Below the pieces are notes generated by a model. That model had not been told where the DNA came from. It saw only the letters and a list, made by a program, of their open reading frames with translations, and ran no database searches. This document shows, one piece after another, positions 7,529-19,193 of a stretch of 64,000 nucleotides of DNA (positions are counted from its first letter, which is position 1; each line of letters starts with the position of its first letter). The position numbers and the translations under genes are program-made. Origin of the DNA: Dokdonella sp. (GTDB lineage Bacteria; Pseudomonadota; Gammaproteobacteria; Xanthomonadales; Rhodanobacteraceae). The DNA lies in NCBI RefSeq assembly GCF_019634845.1, contig NZ_JAHCAQ010000006.1, positions 1-64,000 of the forward strand, in the 5' to 3' direction.

Positions 7529-8379
7529 ACGCCGGCGCTGCGCAGGAGTCAGCCATGAACACCAACGACCACGGTCCACTCGGGGCGCGCAGCGCCTATC
7601 CGCAGCACTACGACGCAAGCTTGCTGTTTCCGATCGAGCGCGCCGCAGCGCGCCGCGAACTGGGGCTCGACCCGGCCGCGCTGCCGTTTGGCGGCGTCGA
7701 CATCTGGAACGCTTATGAACTGTCGTGGCTCGATGGTCGCGGCAAGCCGCAGGTCGCGCTGGGTCAATTGCGCGTGCCGGCGCATTCGCCGCGCCTGGTC
7801 GAATCCAAGTCGCTCAAGCTCTACCTCAACTCGCTCAACCAGGAGCGCATCGGCAGCGCCGACGCGGTGCAGGAGCTCATCGCGCGCGACCTGTCGGCGG
7901 CCACCGGCGCGGCGGTGACGATGAGCCTCGTCACGGCCGACCAGTTCGCCGCGCAGCGCCTCGACGAGCTCGATGGCGAGTGCATCGACGCCCTCGCGCT
8001 CGACATCGACGATTACGGTCCGGTGCGGCCCGCGTACCTGCGCAGTGATGGTGCGCAGGTTGCCGAGACGCTCGTCTCGCACCTGCTCAAGTCCAACTGT
8101 CCGGTCACCGGCCAGCCCGACTGGGCCAGCGTGCGCATCGACTATGCCGGTGCCGCGATCGATCGAGCCGGACTGCTGCGCTATCTCGTGTCGTATCGCG
8201 ACCACGCCGGCTTCCACGAACAGTGCGTCGAGCGCATCTGGTGCGACCTCTGGCAGCGCTGTTCGCCGCATCGTCTCAGCGTCTACGCGCGCTACACACG
8301 GCGTGGCGGGCTCGACATCAATCCCTGGCGCAGCAACGGCGCGGAGCGATGCCGCAATCCGCGCGGCGCACGGCAGTGA
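7525..8379 (+). CDS. queF: NADPH-dependent 7-cyano-7-deazaguanine reductase QueF
   Basis: Long bimodular QueF type, 284 residues from ATG 7525 or 274 from ATG 7555 ([10 protein letters not shown]). The first is possible because it overlaps the zapE stop; the second is nearer the usual N-terminus. The substrate-binding motif [11 protein letters not shown] and the catalytic Cys in [11 protein letters not shown] (with the family Asp seven residues later) are present. The enzyme reduces preQ0 to preQ1 in queuosine biosynthesis. Confidence 0.92.
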   Translation: MNAGAAQESAMNTNDHGPLGARSAYPQHYDASLLFPIERAAARRELGLDPAALPFGGVDIWNAYELSWLDGRGKPQVALGQLRVPAHSPRLVESKSLKLYLNSLNQERIGSADAVQELIARDLSAATGAAVTMSLVTADQFAAQRLDELDGECIDALALDIDDYGPVRPAYLRSDGAQVAETLVSHLLKSNCPVTGQPDWASVRIDYAGAAIDRAGLLRYLVSYRDHAGFHEQCVERIWCDLWQRCSPHRLSVYARYTRRGGLDINPWRSNGAERCRNPRGARQ

Positions 8380-8488
8380 CCGCGGCGCACGACGCAAATT
8401 GTCACGATCGCGGCGGGGCCGTACTTATTGTGGGTTAAGCACGCTGGCGTCTAATGTACGGTTCGCGCAACCAGCAGGAGAGCGGTGG

Positions 8489-8806
8489 ATGGGCAACGAA
8501 CCGAACAAGCCGGATTTTTCCAACGTGCAGGGTGGCAGTGCCTCGACGGCAGCCGCGCCCGCGCCGAAGGCGGACTTCTCCAACGTGCAGGCGGGTTCGG
8601 CGACGACCGCCCCGCCCGCCGCGCCGGCGGTGCAGACCTACACCGTGGTCAAGGGCGACACCTTGTCGAAGATCGCCAAGCACTTCTACGGCAACGCCAA
8701 CCGTTGGCGCGAAATTTTCGAAGCCAACCGCGACCAGCTCAGCAATCCCGATCTCATCAAGCCCGGCCAGGTGCTCGCCATTCCGGCCGATTCAGCCAAG
8801 AAGTGA
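8489..8806 (+). CDS. LysM-domain protein (YgaU-like)
   Basis: A 105-residue protein from ATG 8489 (ribosome-binding site AGGAGAG). The first 45 residues contain two copies of a DFSNVQ(G/A)GSA(S/T)T motif in a Pro/Ala-rich region. The C-terminal half is a LysM domain ([18 protein letters not shown] through [15 protein letters not shown]), which binds peptidoglycan or chitin-like glycans. No signal peptide is visible, so it may act in the cytoplasm like YgaU, or be exported by another route. It lies 16 bases upstream of the lipoprotein gene. Confidence 0.8.
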   Translation: MGNEPNKPDFSNVQGGSASTAAAPAPKADFSNVQAGSATTAPPAAPAVQTYTVVKGDTLSKIAKHFYGNANRWREIFEANRDQLSNPDLIKPGQVLAIPADSAKK

Positions 8807-8822
8807 ATTGGAGGACGATTCC

Positions 8823-9308
8823 ATGACCCAGCAATACAAGTTGCTTGCCATCACCGCCGCCCTGACCGCCGCGCTCGCGCTGTCGGCCTGCGGCAAGAAG
8901 GAAACGCCAGCGCCGGCTCCCGCACCCGCGCCCGCGCCCGCACCGGCAGCGGTCGAGCCTGCACCGGCACCGGCGCCCGCACCGGTGGCCGTGGCCGCGG
9001 TCGATCTGGGCAACGCCGTCGGCGCCGACCAGAAGGTGACCACGCCGAGCACGACCTTCGCCAGCACCGACACGATCTATGCGGCGGTGTCGACCACCGG
9101 CTCGGCGCCCAACGCCGTGCTCAATGCCAAGTGGACCTTCCAGGACGGCCAGACCGTCAACGAGTCGACCCAGTCCATCGCCCCCGATGGCAATGCGGTG
9201 ACGAGCTTCCACATCAGCAAGCCCGACGGCTGGCCCAAGGGCAACTACAAGGTCGAGATCTCGCTCGACGGCAAGCCCGTGATGAGCAAGGACTTTGCGG
9301 TGCAGTAA
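8823..9308 (+). CDS. Outer-membrane lipoprotein with Pro-Ala linker
   Basis: A 161-residue lipoprotein. The signal peptide ends in lipobox LSAC (Cys about residue 23), followed by GKKETP and a repetitive Ala-Pro linker of about 30 residues that would form an extended spacer. The C-terminal domain of about 100 residues is beta-rich (TTPSTTFASTDTIYAAVSTT, then KGNYKVEISLDGK), Ig-like in pattern. Function unknown. Being downstream of a LysM gene and ahead of a strong terminator suggests a two-gene cell-envelope unit. Confidence 0.75.
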   Translation: MTQQYKLLAITAALTAALALSACGKKETPAPAPAPAPAPAPAAVEPAPAPAPAPVAVAAVDLGNAVGADQKVTTPSTTFASTDTIYAAVSTTGSAPNAVLNAKWTFQDGQTVNESTQSIAPDGNAVTSFHISKPDGWPKGNYKVEISLDGKPVMSKDFAVQ

Positions 9309-9333
9309 ACCGCGCGGACAGGTCCCGTGACAG

Positions 9334-9365
9334 GCAAAAGGCGCGGAGTGATCCGCGCCTTTTGC
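9334..9365 (+). terminator. Strong hairpin terminator between convergent genes
   Basis: Perfect 13-bp stem GCAAAAGGCGCGG / CCGCGCCTTTTGC with a 6-base loop. The A-rich and T-rich bases flanking the GC core make it usable in both directions, matching its place between the lipoprotein gene and the convergent DegV gene. Confidence 0.8.
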
Positions 9366-9416
9366 ATTGCGGGTGGCACGACCGCGCGCGTCGGCGCTGG
9401 CCGGCGTGGCGCCGCG

Positions 9417-10367
9417 TCAGGGCGTCGTCGAGAATTCGTGCGTGGTGGCAGCGAAGCCGATGATGAGCGCGCCGGGGCCGACGTTGATCATGCCGGTGAT
9501 GCTCATCGGACTGGCGTAAAACTCCACCTCGTGTTCGCGACAGACCGCCGCAAGGTCCGCATAGCCGGGCAGGTTTTCCAGTTCACGCGTCGGGCCGCCG
9601 TAGCTCACGCAAACGGTCGGCGTCAGCAGACCCGCGCGCACCGCGCGCACGGTATTGGCGAACATCAGTTCGCAGCCGTGCTCGAAGCCGCGCACCTTGC
9701 CGACCGGGCCGGTTTCGCCGCGATAGGCGCGCAGCACGGGTTTGATGTCCAACGTGGTTCCGAGCGCCGCCGCCACCCAGCCCACGCTGCGGTCGCCCTT
9801 CTTCTGGCCGCGGGCGCGCAGGTAGTACAGGTCGCGCGGCAGCATGTAGCCATAGGTGTGCTGCGCCAGCCGTTCCAGTTGCTCGCGCATTTCCCCCGGC
9901 GCCAGCCCGGCCGAGCGCATGCGCACGGCCTCGACCGCGGTGACGCCCTGCGCCGCGAACAGGTTCTCGGTGTCGACCACGCGCATGAGAAACGGCCCGG
10001 TCACGCCGGCGGCCTGCCGGATCGGCCGGTAATCCTTGAGGATGGCGAAGCTGGCCTGGCTCGTGTTGGCGTGGATGCCGCTGCGGGTGGCGGTGATCGT
10101 GAGGCAGAACACGCAGTCGTAGTCGATGACGAGCCGTTCGAGGAACAGCTGGCTGATCTCGGCCACCGAACACGGCTCGGTTTCGGCGGCGTGACCACGT
10201 TCGCAGAGCCCGCCGCGGAGGAAGCCGGTGATCGCCTGCGGATCGCGCTGGTCGAGCAGGGTCTGGCCGTCCAGATGGATCCGGATCGGCAGCACGCCGA
10301 TATGCTGCCGGCGCAGATAGTCGACCGGCAGGTCGCAGGTTGCGTCGACCACGATGCCAATGCGCAT
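9417..10367 (-). CDS. DegV family fatty-acid-binding protein
   Basis: 316 residues from ATG 10367 (MRIGIVVDATCDLPVDYLRR), chosen because this motif is the canonical DegV N-terminus. The family binds a fatty acid between two domains; in Firmicutes members (FakB) feed fatty acids to a kinase. Typical features are DATCDLP and a C-terminal SITGMINVGPGALIIGF segment. The central region is longer than in FakB, and no FakA-like kinase is adjacent, so the partner is unknown. Confidence 0.8.
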   Translation of the reverse strand: MRIGIVVDATCDLPVDYLRRQHIGVLPIRIHLDGQTLLDQRDPQAITGFLRGGLCERGHAAETEPCSVAEISQLFLERLVIDYDCVFCLTITATRSGIHANTSQASFAILKDYRPIRQAAGVTGPFLMRVVDTENLFAAQGVTAVEAVRMRSAGLAPGEMREQLERLAQHTYGYMLPRDLYYLRARGQKKGDRSVGWVAAALGTTLDIKPVLRAYRGETGPVGKVRGFEHGCELMFANTVRAVRAGLLTPTVCVSYGGPTRELENLPGYADLAAVCREHEVEFYASPMSITGMINVGPGALIIGFAATTHEFSTTP

Positions 10368-10369
10368 GA

Positions 10370-12811
<2,442 letters not shown>

Positions 12812-12900
12812 CAGGCATGTCCAAAGGCACGGCGTCGGTGCGCGGACGCTGTGCTAGGCTCGTGGCCACCTCCCTCCAGCCTTTTCGCGGAGTACCGACC

Positions 12901-13818
12901 ATGAACAAGTTCATCAGCCTGTTGCCGCTTGCACTCGCTCTGGCCGCCTGCGGCTCCAACGACGCGCCGGCCCCGACTGCGAACGTACCGGTCCACGCGC
13001 CGGAACTGGATCAGCCGGCCCAGCCCACGCCGCCGCAAAGCGCGCAGGAATCGGCCGCCGCCAAGCTCGATCGCGCGCTGGCCGGCGATTGGCGTTCGGA
13101 GAGCAACAAGGCGCGCGACCCCTATCGCCACCCGAAGGAAACGCTCGAGTTCTTCGGCGTCAAGCCCAGCGACACGCTGATCGAGATCACGCCCGGTGCC
13201 GGCTGGTACACCGAGGTACTGGCGCCGTTCCTCAAGGACAGCGGTCATTTCATCGCCGCCGCCGCCGCCGATGCGAGCTCCGACTATGCCAAGAGCAGCA
13301 ACGAGGCCTACCGTGCCCTGCTGCAGAAGGACGAGGCGGCCTTCGGCAAGGTCGCCTTCGTCGAGTTCGATCCCAAGGCGCCGGTACTCGGCGCGGCCGA
13401 CTCGGCCGACACCGTGCTGACGTTCCGCAACGTGCACAACTGGGCCATGGGCGGCAACGCGCCGGCGATGTTCAAGGCCTTCTTCGCGGTGCTCAAGCCG
13501 GGCGGCACGCTCGGCGTGGTCGACCATCGCGCCGCCGCCGGCGCGGCGTTCGACAAGGTCAAGGACAGTGGATATCTGCCGCAGGACTACGTGATCAAGC
13601 TCGCCACCGACGCCGGTTTCAAGCTCGAGGCGCAGAGCGAGATCAACGCCAATCCGGCCGACACCAAGGACCACGCCAAGGGTGTGTGGACGCTGCCACC
13701 GACCTACGCGCTCGGCGACGAAGACCACGCCAAGTACCAGGCGATCGGCGAGTCCGATCGCATGACGCTCAAGTTCGTCAAACCCGGCGCCGACGGCATC
13801 TTCAAGACCAAGGACTGA
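12901..13818 (+). CDS. Lipoprotein with class I SAM-methyltransferase fold
   Basis: 305 residues. The N-terminal signal peptide has lipobox LAAC (Cys about residue 17), followed by a Pro/Gln-rich linker. The globular part has the Rossmann methyltransferase pattern with [15 protein letters not shown] (motif I), [12 protein letters not shown] (motif IV/V) and a final KFVKPG strand. Such exported methyltransferase-like lipoproteins occur in several proteobacteria. SAM is not expected in the periplasm, so catalytic activity there is doubtful and function is unknown. It ends 12 bases before a perfect 32-bp palindrome. Confidence 0.8.
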   Translation: MNKFISLLPLALALAACGSNDAPAPTANVPVHAPELDQPAQPTPPQSAQESAAAKLDRALAGDWRSESNKARDPYRHPKETLEFFGVKPSDTLIEITPGAGWYTEVLAPFLKDSGHFIAAAAADASSDYAKSSNEAYRALLQKDEAAFGKVAFVEFDPKAPVLGAADSADTVLTFRNVHNWAMGGNAPAMFKAFFAVLKPGGTLGVVDHRAAAGAAFDKVKDSGYLPQDYVIKLATDAGFKLEAQSEINANPADTKDHAKGVWTLPPTYALGDEDHAKYQAIGESDRMTLKFVKPGADGIFKTKD

Positions 13819-13830
13819 GGCCGCGAATCG

Positions 13831-13862
13831 AGCGCGTCGCGCGGGCGCCCGCGCGACGCGCT
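13831..13862. terminator. Perfect 32-bp palindrome, possible terminator
   Basis: AGCGCGTCGCGCGGGC followed at once by its exact reverse complement; the 16-bp arms have no spacer. It lies 12 bases after the stop of the methyltransferase-like gene. There is no T run, so it is not a textbook rho-independent terminator, but a cruciform or RNA hairpin of this strength would be expected to pause transcription or protect the mRNA 3' end. Confidence 0.6.
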
Positions 13863-13927
13863 GCCGCTGCAGGCGAAAGCGCACCGGCCCGGCTGCCCGA
13901 CGCGCGCGCCAGGCCCGGACACGTCCG

Positions 13928-14473
13928 ATGCTGATCCTGTTCAACAAACCGTTCGGCGTGCTGAGCCAATTCACCGACCGCAGCGTGCCGCCGCGGCGCA
14001 CGCTGGCGCAGTTCGTGCCTTACGCAGACGTCTATCCGGCCGGCCGTCTCGACTACGACAGCGAAGGACTGCTGTTGCTGACCGACCAGGGCGCGCTCGC
14101 GCATCGCCTCACCGACCCACGCCACCGACAGGCCAAGACCTATGTCGTGCAGGTCGAGGGCGTCATCACGCCGGCGGCCCTCGCGGCGCTGCGCCGTGGC
14201 GTCGAACTCAACGATGGACCGACCCTGCCCGCCCAGGCGCGCTCGCTCGCCGCGCCACCCGCCTGGCTATGGCCACGCGACCCTCCGATCCGGCATCGCA
14301 AAACCGTGCCCGACAGTTGGCTCGAGCTGTGCATCGGCGAAGGACGCAACCGTCAGGTGCGACGCATGACCGCGGCGGTTGGCCTGCCCACGCTGCGCCT
14401 CATCCGCACGCGCGTGGGCGAGCACGCGCTCGACGGCCTGGCCCCTGGCGAGCTGCGCATCGCGCAGCACTGA
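13928..14473 (+). CDS. rluE: 23S rRNA pseudouridine synthase RluE-like
   Basis: A 181-residue RsuA-family pseudouridine synthase without an S4 domain, starting [15 protein letters not shown]. The catalytic motif [15 protein letters not shown] supplies the nucleophilic Asp; later motifs are [20 protein letters not shown] and RTRVGEHAL. Absence of the S4 domain and the short length fit RluE, which modifies U2457 of 23S rRNA, better than RluB or RsuA. Confidence 0.85.
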   Translation: MLILFNKPFGVLSQFTDRSVPPRRTLAQFVPYADVYPAGRLDYDSEGLLLLTDQGALAHRLTDPRHRQAKTYVVQVEGVITPAALAALRRGVELNDGPTLPAQARSLAAPPAWLWPRDPPIRHRKTVPDSWLELCIGEGRNRQVRRMTAAVGLPTLRLIRTRVGEHALDGLAPGELRIAQH

Positions 14474-14517
14474 GCACGGCGGACAGCACAGCCACGCCTG
14501 GCCCTGCGCGGGGGCGT

Positions 14518-15018
14518 TCACACCGCTACGCGCGCGACCTTGCCGGCGCGCGCCAACGCCGCGATGCGCTCGATCTGGGCGCTGTCCAGGTGCCGCAGCG
14601 GGATGCAGTGCGCGCAGCGCTTGCGGAAATGGAACATGAGGAAGCCGCGTCGCTTCACCACGGCCTGGAACACGGCCCAGTCCTGCATCAGCTCCATGTG
14701 CGCCGAGCGCGAGCGCACGCCCTGTGCGTCGATGATGTAGGTATGCAGCGGCGTGTCGGCGTAGGCCCGATGGCCCAGCCACGTGGTCCACAGCGACAGC
14801 GCAGGCACGAACGCCAACAGCAGCCCGGCCAGCAACCAGTCGCTCGCCGCGACATGGCCACTCGTCGCGTAAGCGACGATCGGCAGCGCGATGCCGAGCA
14901 GCGGGAAAGCCAGCACCCAGATCATGCACAGCCAGCACGCGGCGGTCACCGCGAGGCCGGCCTTGAGCCGGTCGCGAAAGGTGAACGGAAATTCCAGTTG
15001 CACGGCTGACGTATCCAT
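14518..15018 (-). CDS. Membrane protein with YcxB-like C-terminal domain
   Basis: 166 residues from ATG 15018 (MDTSAVQLEFPF); an ATG 12 bases further upstream is also possible. Two or three hydrophobic segments (about residues 24-50 and 60-80) are followed by a cytosolic domain ending FMLF-type HFRKRCAHCIPLRHL, which resembles the YcxB-like domain with its pattern of PH-like strands. Function unknown. Convergent with rluE. Confidence 0.6.
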   Translation of the reverse strand: MDTSAVQLEFPFTFRDRLKAGLAVTAACWLCMIWVLAFPLLGIALPIVAYATSGHVAASDWLLAGLLLAFVPALSLWTTWLGHRAYADTPLHTYIIDAQGVRSRSAHMELMQDWAVFQAVVKRRGFLMFHFRKRCAHCIPLRHLDSAQIERIAALARAGKVARVAV

Positions 15019-15443
15019 TCCCACTCCCAATTTCTTGTACCCCGGCCTGCAAGCAGGTCGCGCTCATCGGCGCTGCCGCCGTGGGCCGGCCGTCAGCGGG
15101 CTGTCGCCTGCGGCCCAGCATACCCGCTGAGCGCAGGCTCGCGGCCCGCGCCCGCCGACCGGGTCAGGTGGCGGGGAAGGTCAGCGTGCGCGTGGCGGCG
15201 CCGGCGCAGGCATCGGCCACCGCATCGTCACCGAGCAGCACGGCCGGGTTCGCGCCGATGTCGGTTGCCTCGCTCATCGCGCCCGATGCGCCGCGCAGTG
15301 GGTCGGCGCGCGGCGCGGTACGATGCGGCCAGCCGCGCCCGCACTTCGCTTGGCGGCCGGCCATCGCGGCACCGGTCCGGACGGCATCCGGTCATCTCCA
15401 GCTGACGGTGACGCCCTTGACACGACCTCGCGCATCCTCGGCC
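15019..15443. other. Gene-poor stretch upstream of the lipase gene
   Basis: No firm gene. A short minus-strand frame ending at 15164 (from ATG about 15277, 37 codons, MSEATDIGANPAVLLG) has coding-like third-position GC but no ribosome-binding site or recognisable domain. The plus-strand frame through this stretch is only an upstream extension of the lipase-like gene. Confidence 0.4.
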
Positions 15444-16625
15444 ATGCAGGGCAGCAGCCGGCTCATCATCGAGGCGGTGGTTGGCGTGACCGACATCGTC
15501 GAGGCGATGCATCGCAATATCGCTGGCCTCGCGCCGATCGTGGGCCGCTCGCGGCAAGGCGGCACGCGCGGCATCACCGGGCTGGTCTATCGCAGCGTGC
15601 GCGGCATCGCGCGCACGGTCGGCGGTGCGCTCGACATCGGACTCGGCCAGCTCGCGTCGCGGCTGGCGCTGCCGCGCGCGACGCGGCGCGGCGATGCGGT
15701 GCTGGCCGCCCTGAATGGTGTGCTCGGTGACCACCTGGCCGCCACCGGCAACCCATTGGCGACCGCGATGACGCTGCGCACGGGTGGGCGCGCCCTGCCG
15801 CTGCAAGCCGATGGCCTGGCGCGTGCCATCGAGCGGCCGTCGTCGCGCCTCATCATCCTCGTGCACGGCCTGTGCATGAACGATCGCCAGTGGCAGCGCA
15901 ACGGACACGATCACGGCGCGGCGCTGGCCGGCGCCCATCGCGCCAACGCGCTCTACCTGCGCTACAACAGCGGCCTGCACATCGCCAGCAATGGCCGCGA
16001 GTTCGCCGGCCAGCTCGAGCGGCTGGTGCGGTCCTGGCCGGTGCCGGTGCGTGAGCTCGTCATCATCGGCCACAGCATGGGTGGGCTGGTCGCGCGCAGC
16101 GCCTGCCACTGCGCCGAGCAGGAAGGCCAAGTCTGGTTGCGCCACCTGCGACACCTGATCTTCCTCGGCACGCCGCATCTTGGCGCCCCGCTGGAACGGG
16201 CCGGCCACTGGCTGCAGCGTCTGCTCGAAGTGAGTCCGTACACGGCGCCGCTGGCGCGTCTAGGCTCGATCCGCAGCGCCGGCATCATGGACCTGCGCCA
16301 CGGTGTCCTCGTCGAGGGCACGGTGGGCGCCGCCGGCGGCAAGCGCGAGCGCGGCGCGGCTGCCACGCACCTGCCCTTGCCTGGCCGCGTGCGTTGTCAC
16401 GCGATCGCGGCGAGCACCCAGGCGCGACCGGGTGCGAATCTCGCGCGGCTGCGCGGCGATGGCCTGGTGCCGGTTGCGAGCGCACTGGGCCAGCACGCGG
16501 ATCCGGCCCGGTCGCTGGCGTTTCCGGCTGGGCATCGCCACATCTGCTTCGGCGTGGACCATCTGGGCCTGCTCGACAGCCGCGAGGCATGCGAGCGCAT
16601 GCGCCAGTGGTTGGCTGGCGACTGA
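15444..16625 (+). CDS. Alpha/beta hydrolase, PGAP1/lipase-like
   Basis: 393 residues from ATG 15444 (MQGSSRLIIEAVVGVTDI). The N-terminal 130 residues are helical and unusual; the hydrolase core starts at LIILVHGLCMNDRQW. The nucleophile is in GHSMGGLVARSA and a TPHLGAPLE segment follows, as in PGAP1-like and triacylglycerol lipases. The catalytic His is likely in HLGLLDS near the end. No signal peptide is seen. The substrate is unknown. Confidence 0.75.
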   Translation: MQGSSRLIIEAVVGVTDIVEAMHRNIAGLAPIVGRSRQGGTRGITGLVYRSVRGIARTVGGALDIGLGQLASRLALPRATRRGDAVLAALNGVLGDHLAATGNPLATAMTLRTGGRALPLQADGLARAIERPSSRLIILVHGLCMNDRQWQRNGHDHGAALAGAHRANALYLRYNSGLHIASNGREFAGQLERLVRSWPVPVRELVIIGHSMGGLVARSACHCAEQEGQVWLRHLRHLIFLGTPHLGAPLERAGHWLQRLLEVSPYTAPLARLGSIRSAGIMDLRHGVLVEGTVGAAGGKRERGAAATHLPLPGRVRCHAIAASTQARPGANLARLRGDGLVPVASALGQHADPARSLAFPAGHRHICFGVDHLGLLDSREACERMRQWLAGD

Positions 16626-16713
16626 GGCGCGCACTGCGGCATGATCCGCACACCGGCGGCAGCGCACAAGGGCAGGCAATGACGACGACCAAACACGGCC
16701 GTGGAGTACGCGC

Positions 16714-18105
16714 ATGATCGTCTACAGCTGCCATGGCGCGGCCAAGCACGTCACCGGCTCGTGCCATCTAATCACCTGCAAGGACACGCGCGTGCTGGTC
16801 GATTGCGGTCTGTTCCAGGGTGAGCGTGATGTCGAGGACGCCAACGCCGAACCGTTCGATTTCGACCCGGCCAGCATCGACGCGCTGCTGCTCACGCATG
16901 CGCACCTGGACCACTGCGGACGCATTCCCAAGCTCGTGCGCGAGGGGTTTCGCGGCCGCATCTACGCCACCGCCGCCACCCGCGAGCTGGCGCGCGTCGT
17001 GCTGCTCGATGCGGCCGGACTGCAGGAGGAAGAGGCCAAGCGGGCACAGCGCAGCGAGCGCGCCGGCAACGGCGCGGCGGAGCCGTTGTACACGCTCGAC
17101 GACGCCCTGCATGCGCTCGACTACTTCCGCGATGACGTCGCCTACGCGACGCGGCTGGACATTGCGCCCGGCATCCACGCCACGTTCCAGGACGCCGGCC
17201 ACATCCTCGGCTCGGCTTCGGTCGTGCTCGACCTCGACGACGGCGAGCGGCGGCGCCGCATCGTGTTCTCGGGCGACCTCGGCAATCCGGGCCGGCCGAT
17301 CCTGCGCGATCCGGTGCCGGCGCCGGCCGCCGACTACGTGGTGATGGAATCGACCTACGGCGACCGCCCGCACCGCTCGCTGCCCGATTCGGTGGACGAG
17401 CTCTACACGGCGATCCGCACCACGTTCGAACGCAAGGGCAACGTGGTGATCCCGACCTTTGCGCTCGAGCGCGCACAGGAACTGCTCTACTACCTGCATC
17501 GCGGCATCCGCGAGGGCATGGTGCCGGCCAACGTGCGCGTGTTCCTCGATTCACCGATGGCGATCTCGGCCACCGAGATCTTCCGCCGCCATCCCGAATG
17601 CTTCGACCGCGCGTTCCAGGAGGAACTGCGCCATGGCGATCCGTTTGCGATGCCGGGTCTGCATTTCACGCGCCAGGCGAGCGACTCGATGGGCATCAAC
17701 GCCATCGATGGCGGCGCGGTGATCCTGGCCGGCTCGGGCATGTGCAATGGCGGGCGCGTGCGCCACCATCTCAAGCACAACCTGTGGCGCCAGCGCAGCA
17801 GCATCGTGTTCGTCGGCTACGCCGCGCCGGGCACGCTGGCCAGGCGCATCATCGATGGCGCGAGCCAGGTGCGCGTGTTCAACGAGGACATTGCGGTGCG
17901 CGCCCAGGTGTGGACGATCAACGGCTTCTCGGCCCATGCCGGCCAACCCGATCTGCTCGACTGGCTCGGTGACACGCCGCGCCGCCGCGTATTCCTCGTC
18001 CATGGCGAATACGGGCGCGGCATGAGCGTGCTGCAGGACGCGCTCGAAGCGCGCGGCCAGGCTTGCCAGTTGCCGGGCCGCAACGAACCGATCCTGATCG
18101 ACTGA
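16714..18105 (+). CDS. Beta-CASP metallo-beta-lactamase-fold RNase (Ysh1/CPSF-like)
   Basis: 463 residues. Zinc-binding HAHLDHCG at about residues 68-75; further motifs are DAGHILGS, FSGDLG and MESTYGDR. The beta-CASP blocks include GSGMCNGGRVRHHL and GFSAHAGQPDLLDWL. This set defines RNA-processing MBL proteins related to archaeal and eukaryotic CPSF73/Ysh1, which are widespread but little studied in bacteria. Expected activity is endo- or exoribonuclease in the cytoplasm. Confidence 0.9.
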   Translation: MIVYSCHGAAKHVTGSCHLITCKDTRVLVDCGLFQGERDVEDANAEPFDFDPASIDALLLTHAHLDHCGRIPKLVREGFRGRIYATAATRELARVVLLDAAGLQEEEAKRAQRSERAGNGAAEPLYTLDDALHALDYFRDDVAYATRLDIAPGIHATFQDAGHILGSASVVLDLDDGERRRRIVFSGDLGNPGRPILRDPVPAPAADYVVMESTYGDRPHRSLPDSVDELYTAIRTTFERKGNVVIPTFALERAQELLYYLHRGIREGMVPANVRVFLDSPMAISATEIFRRHPECFDRAFQEELRHGDPFAMPGLHFTRQASDSMGINAIDGGAVILAGSGMCNGGRVRHHLKHNLWRQRSSIVFVGYAAPGTLARRIIDGASQVRVFNEDIAVRAQVWTINGFSAHAGQPDLLDWLGDTPRRRVFLVHGEYGRGMSVLQDALEARGQACQLPGRNEPILID

Positions 18106-18263
18106 GGCACTGCGCCGCCGCCCGTTGCCGCCTGCGGCCGCAGGCGCTGCGCAAGTCCGCGCGCCGCCCGTGATTGGCACCCTCGCGCGTCGCATCCGGT
18201 GGTGCTGTGCGCAGCTGGCGGTGCTGCGTATGCTGCACGGCTCCGCATCGCGAGCCGTCCACC

Positions 18264-19193
18264 ATGACCGTCGACACCGCGCCGCCCCAGTGGCTGACCG
18301 CGCTCGAATTGACCCTGCTCGGCGCGATCTGGGGCGGCTCGTTCCTGTTCATGCGCGTTGCTGCGCCATCGTTCGGTGCACTGGCCCTGGTCGAAGTGCG
18401 CATCGTGCTCGGTGCGCTCGTGCTGCTGCCGTTCCTGTGGCGCGCCCGCGCGCGGTTCGGCGTCGAGCGTTGGGGTCGCCTCGCGCTGATCGCCGCGCTC
18501 AACTCGGCGTTTCCGTTCACGCTGTTCGCTTGGGGCGCCGAGCGCGCACCGGCCGGCGTCGGCGCGATCGCCAATTCACTGGCCGCGCTGTGGACCGTGC
18601 TGGTCGCCTTCGTGCTCTACCGCGAGCGCATCGGCTGGCTGCGCGGGCTCGCGATGGGCATCGGCTTCGTCGGCGTGGTGGTGCTGATGAGCGACCGCAC
18701 CCGCGGTGCGGATGTCGCGCCGGCGGCGGTTGCGGGGGCGCTCGCGTCGCTGTGTTACGGCCTGTCGAGCAACTTCACCCGGCATTGGCTCGCCGACCTG
18801 CCGCCGGTGGCCGCGGTCGCGGCCACGATGTTGTGCGCGGCACTGATGCTGGCGCCGCTGGCGTGGACGCATTGGCCCGCCGCGGTGCCGCCACGTGCGG
18901 CCTGGCTCAGCGCAATCGCGCTCGGCGTGTTGTGTACGGGTGTGGCCTATGCGGTGTTCTTCCGCCTGATCGCCCGCATCGGTCCGACCCGCGCCACCAC
19001 CAGCACCTACCTCGTGCCATTGTTCGGCGTGCTGTGGGGCTGGCTCGTGCTTGGCGAGCGACCGAGCATGCTCATGCTGCTGGCCGGCGGCCTCATTCTC
19101 GGCGGCGTGATCGTGAGCCAGCGCGAAGGACGCCGGGCCGAAGTGCCGTCGCGGGCGGCCACCAGCGAAACCCACCTCGGCGGCGAAACCTGA
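18264..19193 (+). CDS. EamA/DMT-family transporter
   Basis: 309 residues, ten predicted membrane helices in two EamA repeats (LTLLGAIWGGSFLFMRVAAP at the start; GVLCTGVAYAVFFRLIARIG in the second half). Drug/metabolite transporter superfamily, inner-membrane exporter. The substrate cannot be told. The ATG at 18264 is chosen because the hydrophobic core begins just after it; the longer upstream frame is Cys/Arg-rich and unlikely to be translated. Confidence 0.85.
   Translation: MTVDTAPPQWLTALELTLLGAIWGGSFLFMRVAAPSFGALALVEVRIVLGALVLLPFLWRARARFGVERWGRLALIAALNSAFPFTLFAWGAERAPAGVGAIANSLAALWTVLVAFVLYRERIGWLRGLAMGIGFVGVVVLMSDRTRGADVAPAAVAGALASLCYGLSSNFTRHWLADLPPVAAVAATMLCAALMLAPLAWTHWPAAVPPRAAWLSAIALGVLCTGVAYAVFFRLIARIGPTRATTSTYLVPLFGVLWGWLVLGERPSMLMLLAGGLILGGVIVSQREGRRAEVPSRAATSETHLGGET

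Noticed and set aside
15164-15277. A 37-codon minus-strand ORF in the gap before the lipase gene
   Set aside because: Coding-like base composition but no ribosome-binding site or homology I can name; kept only as a note.
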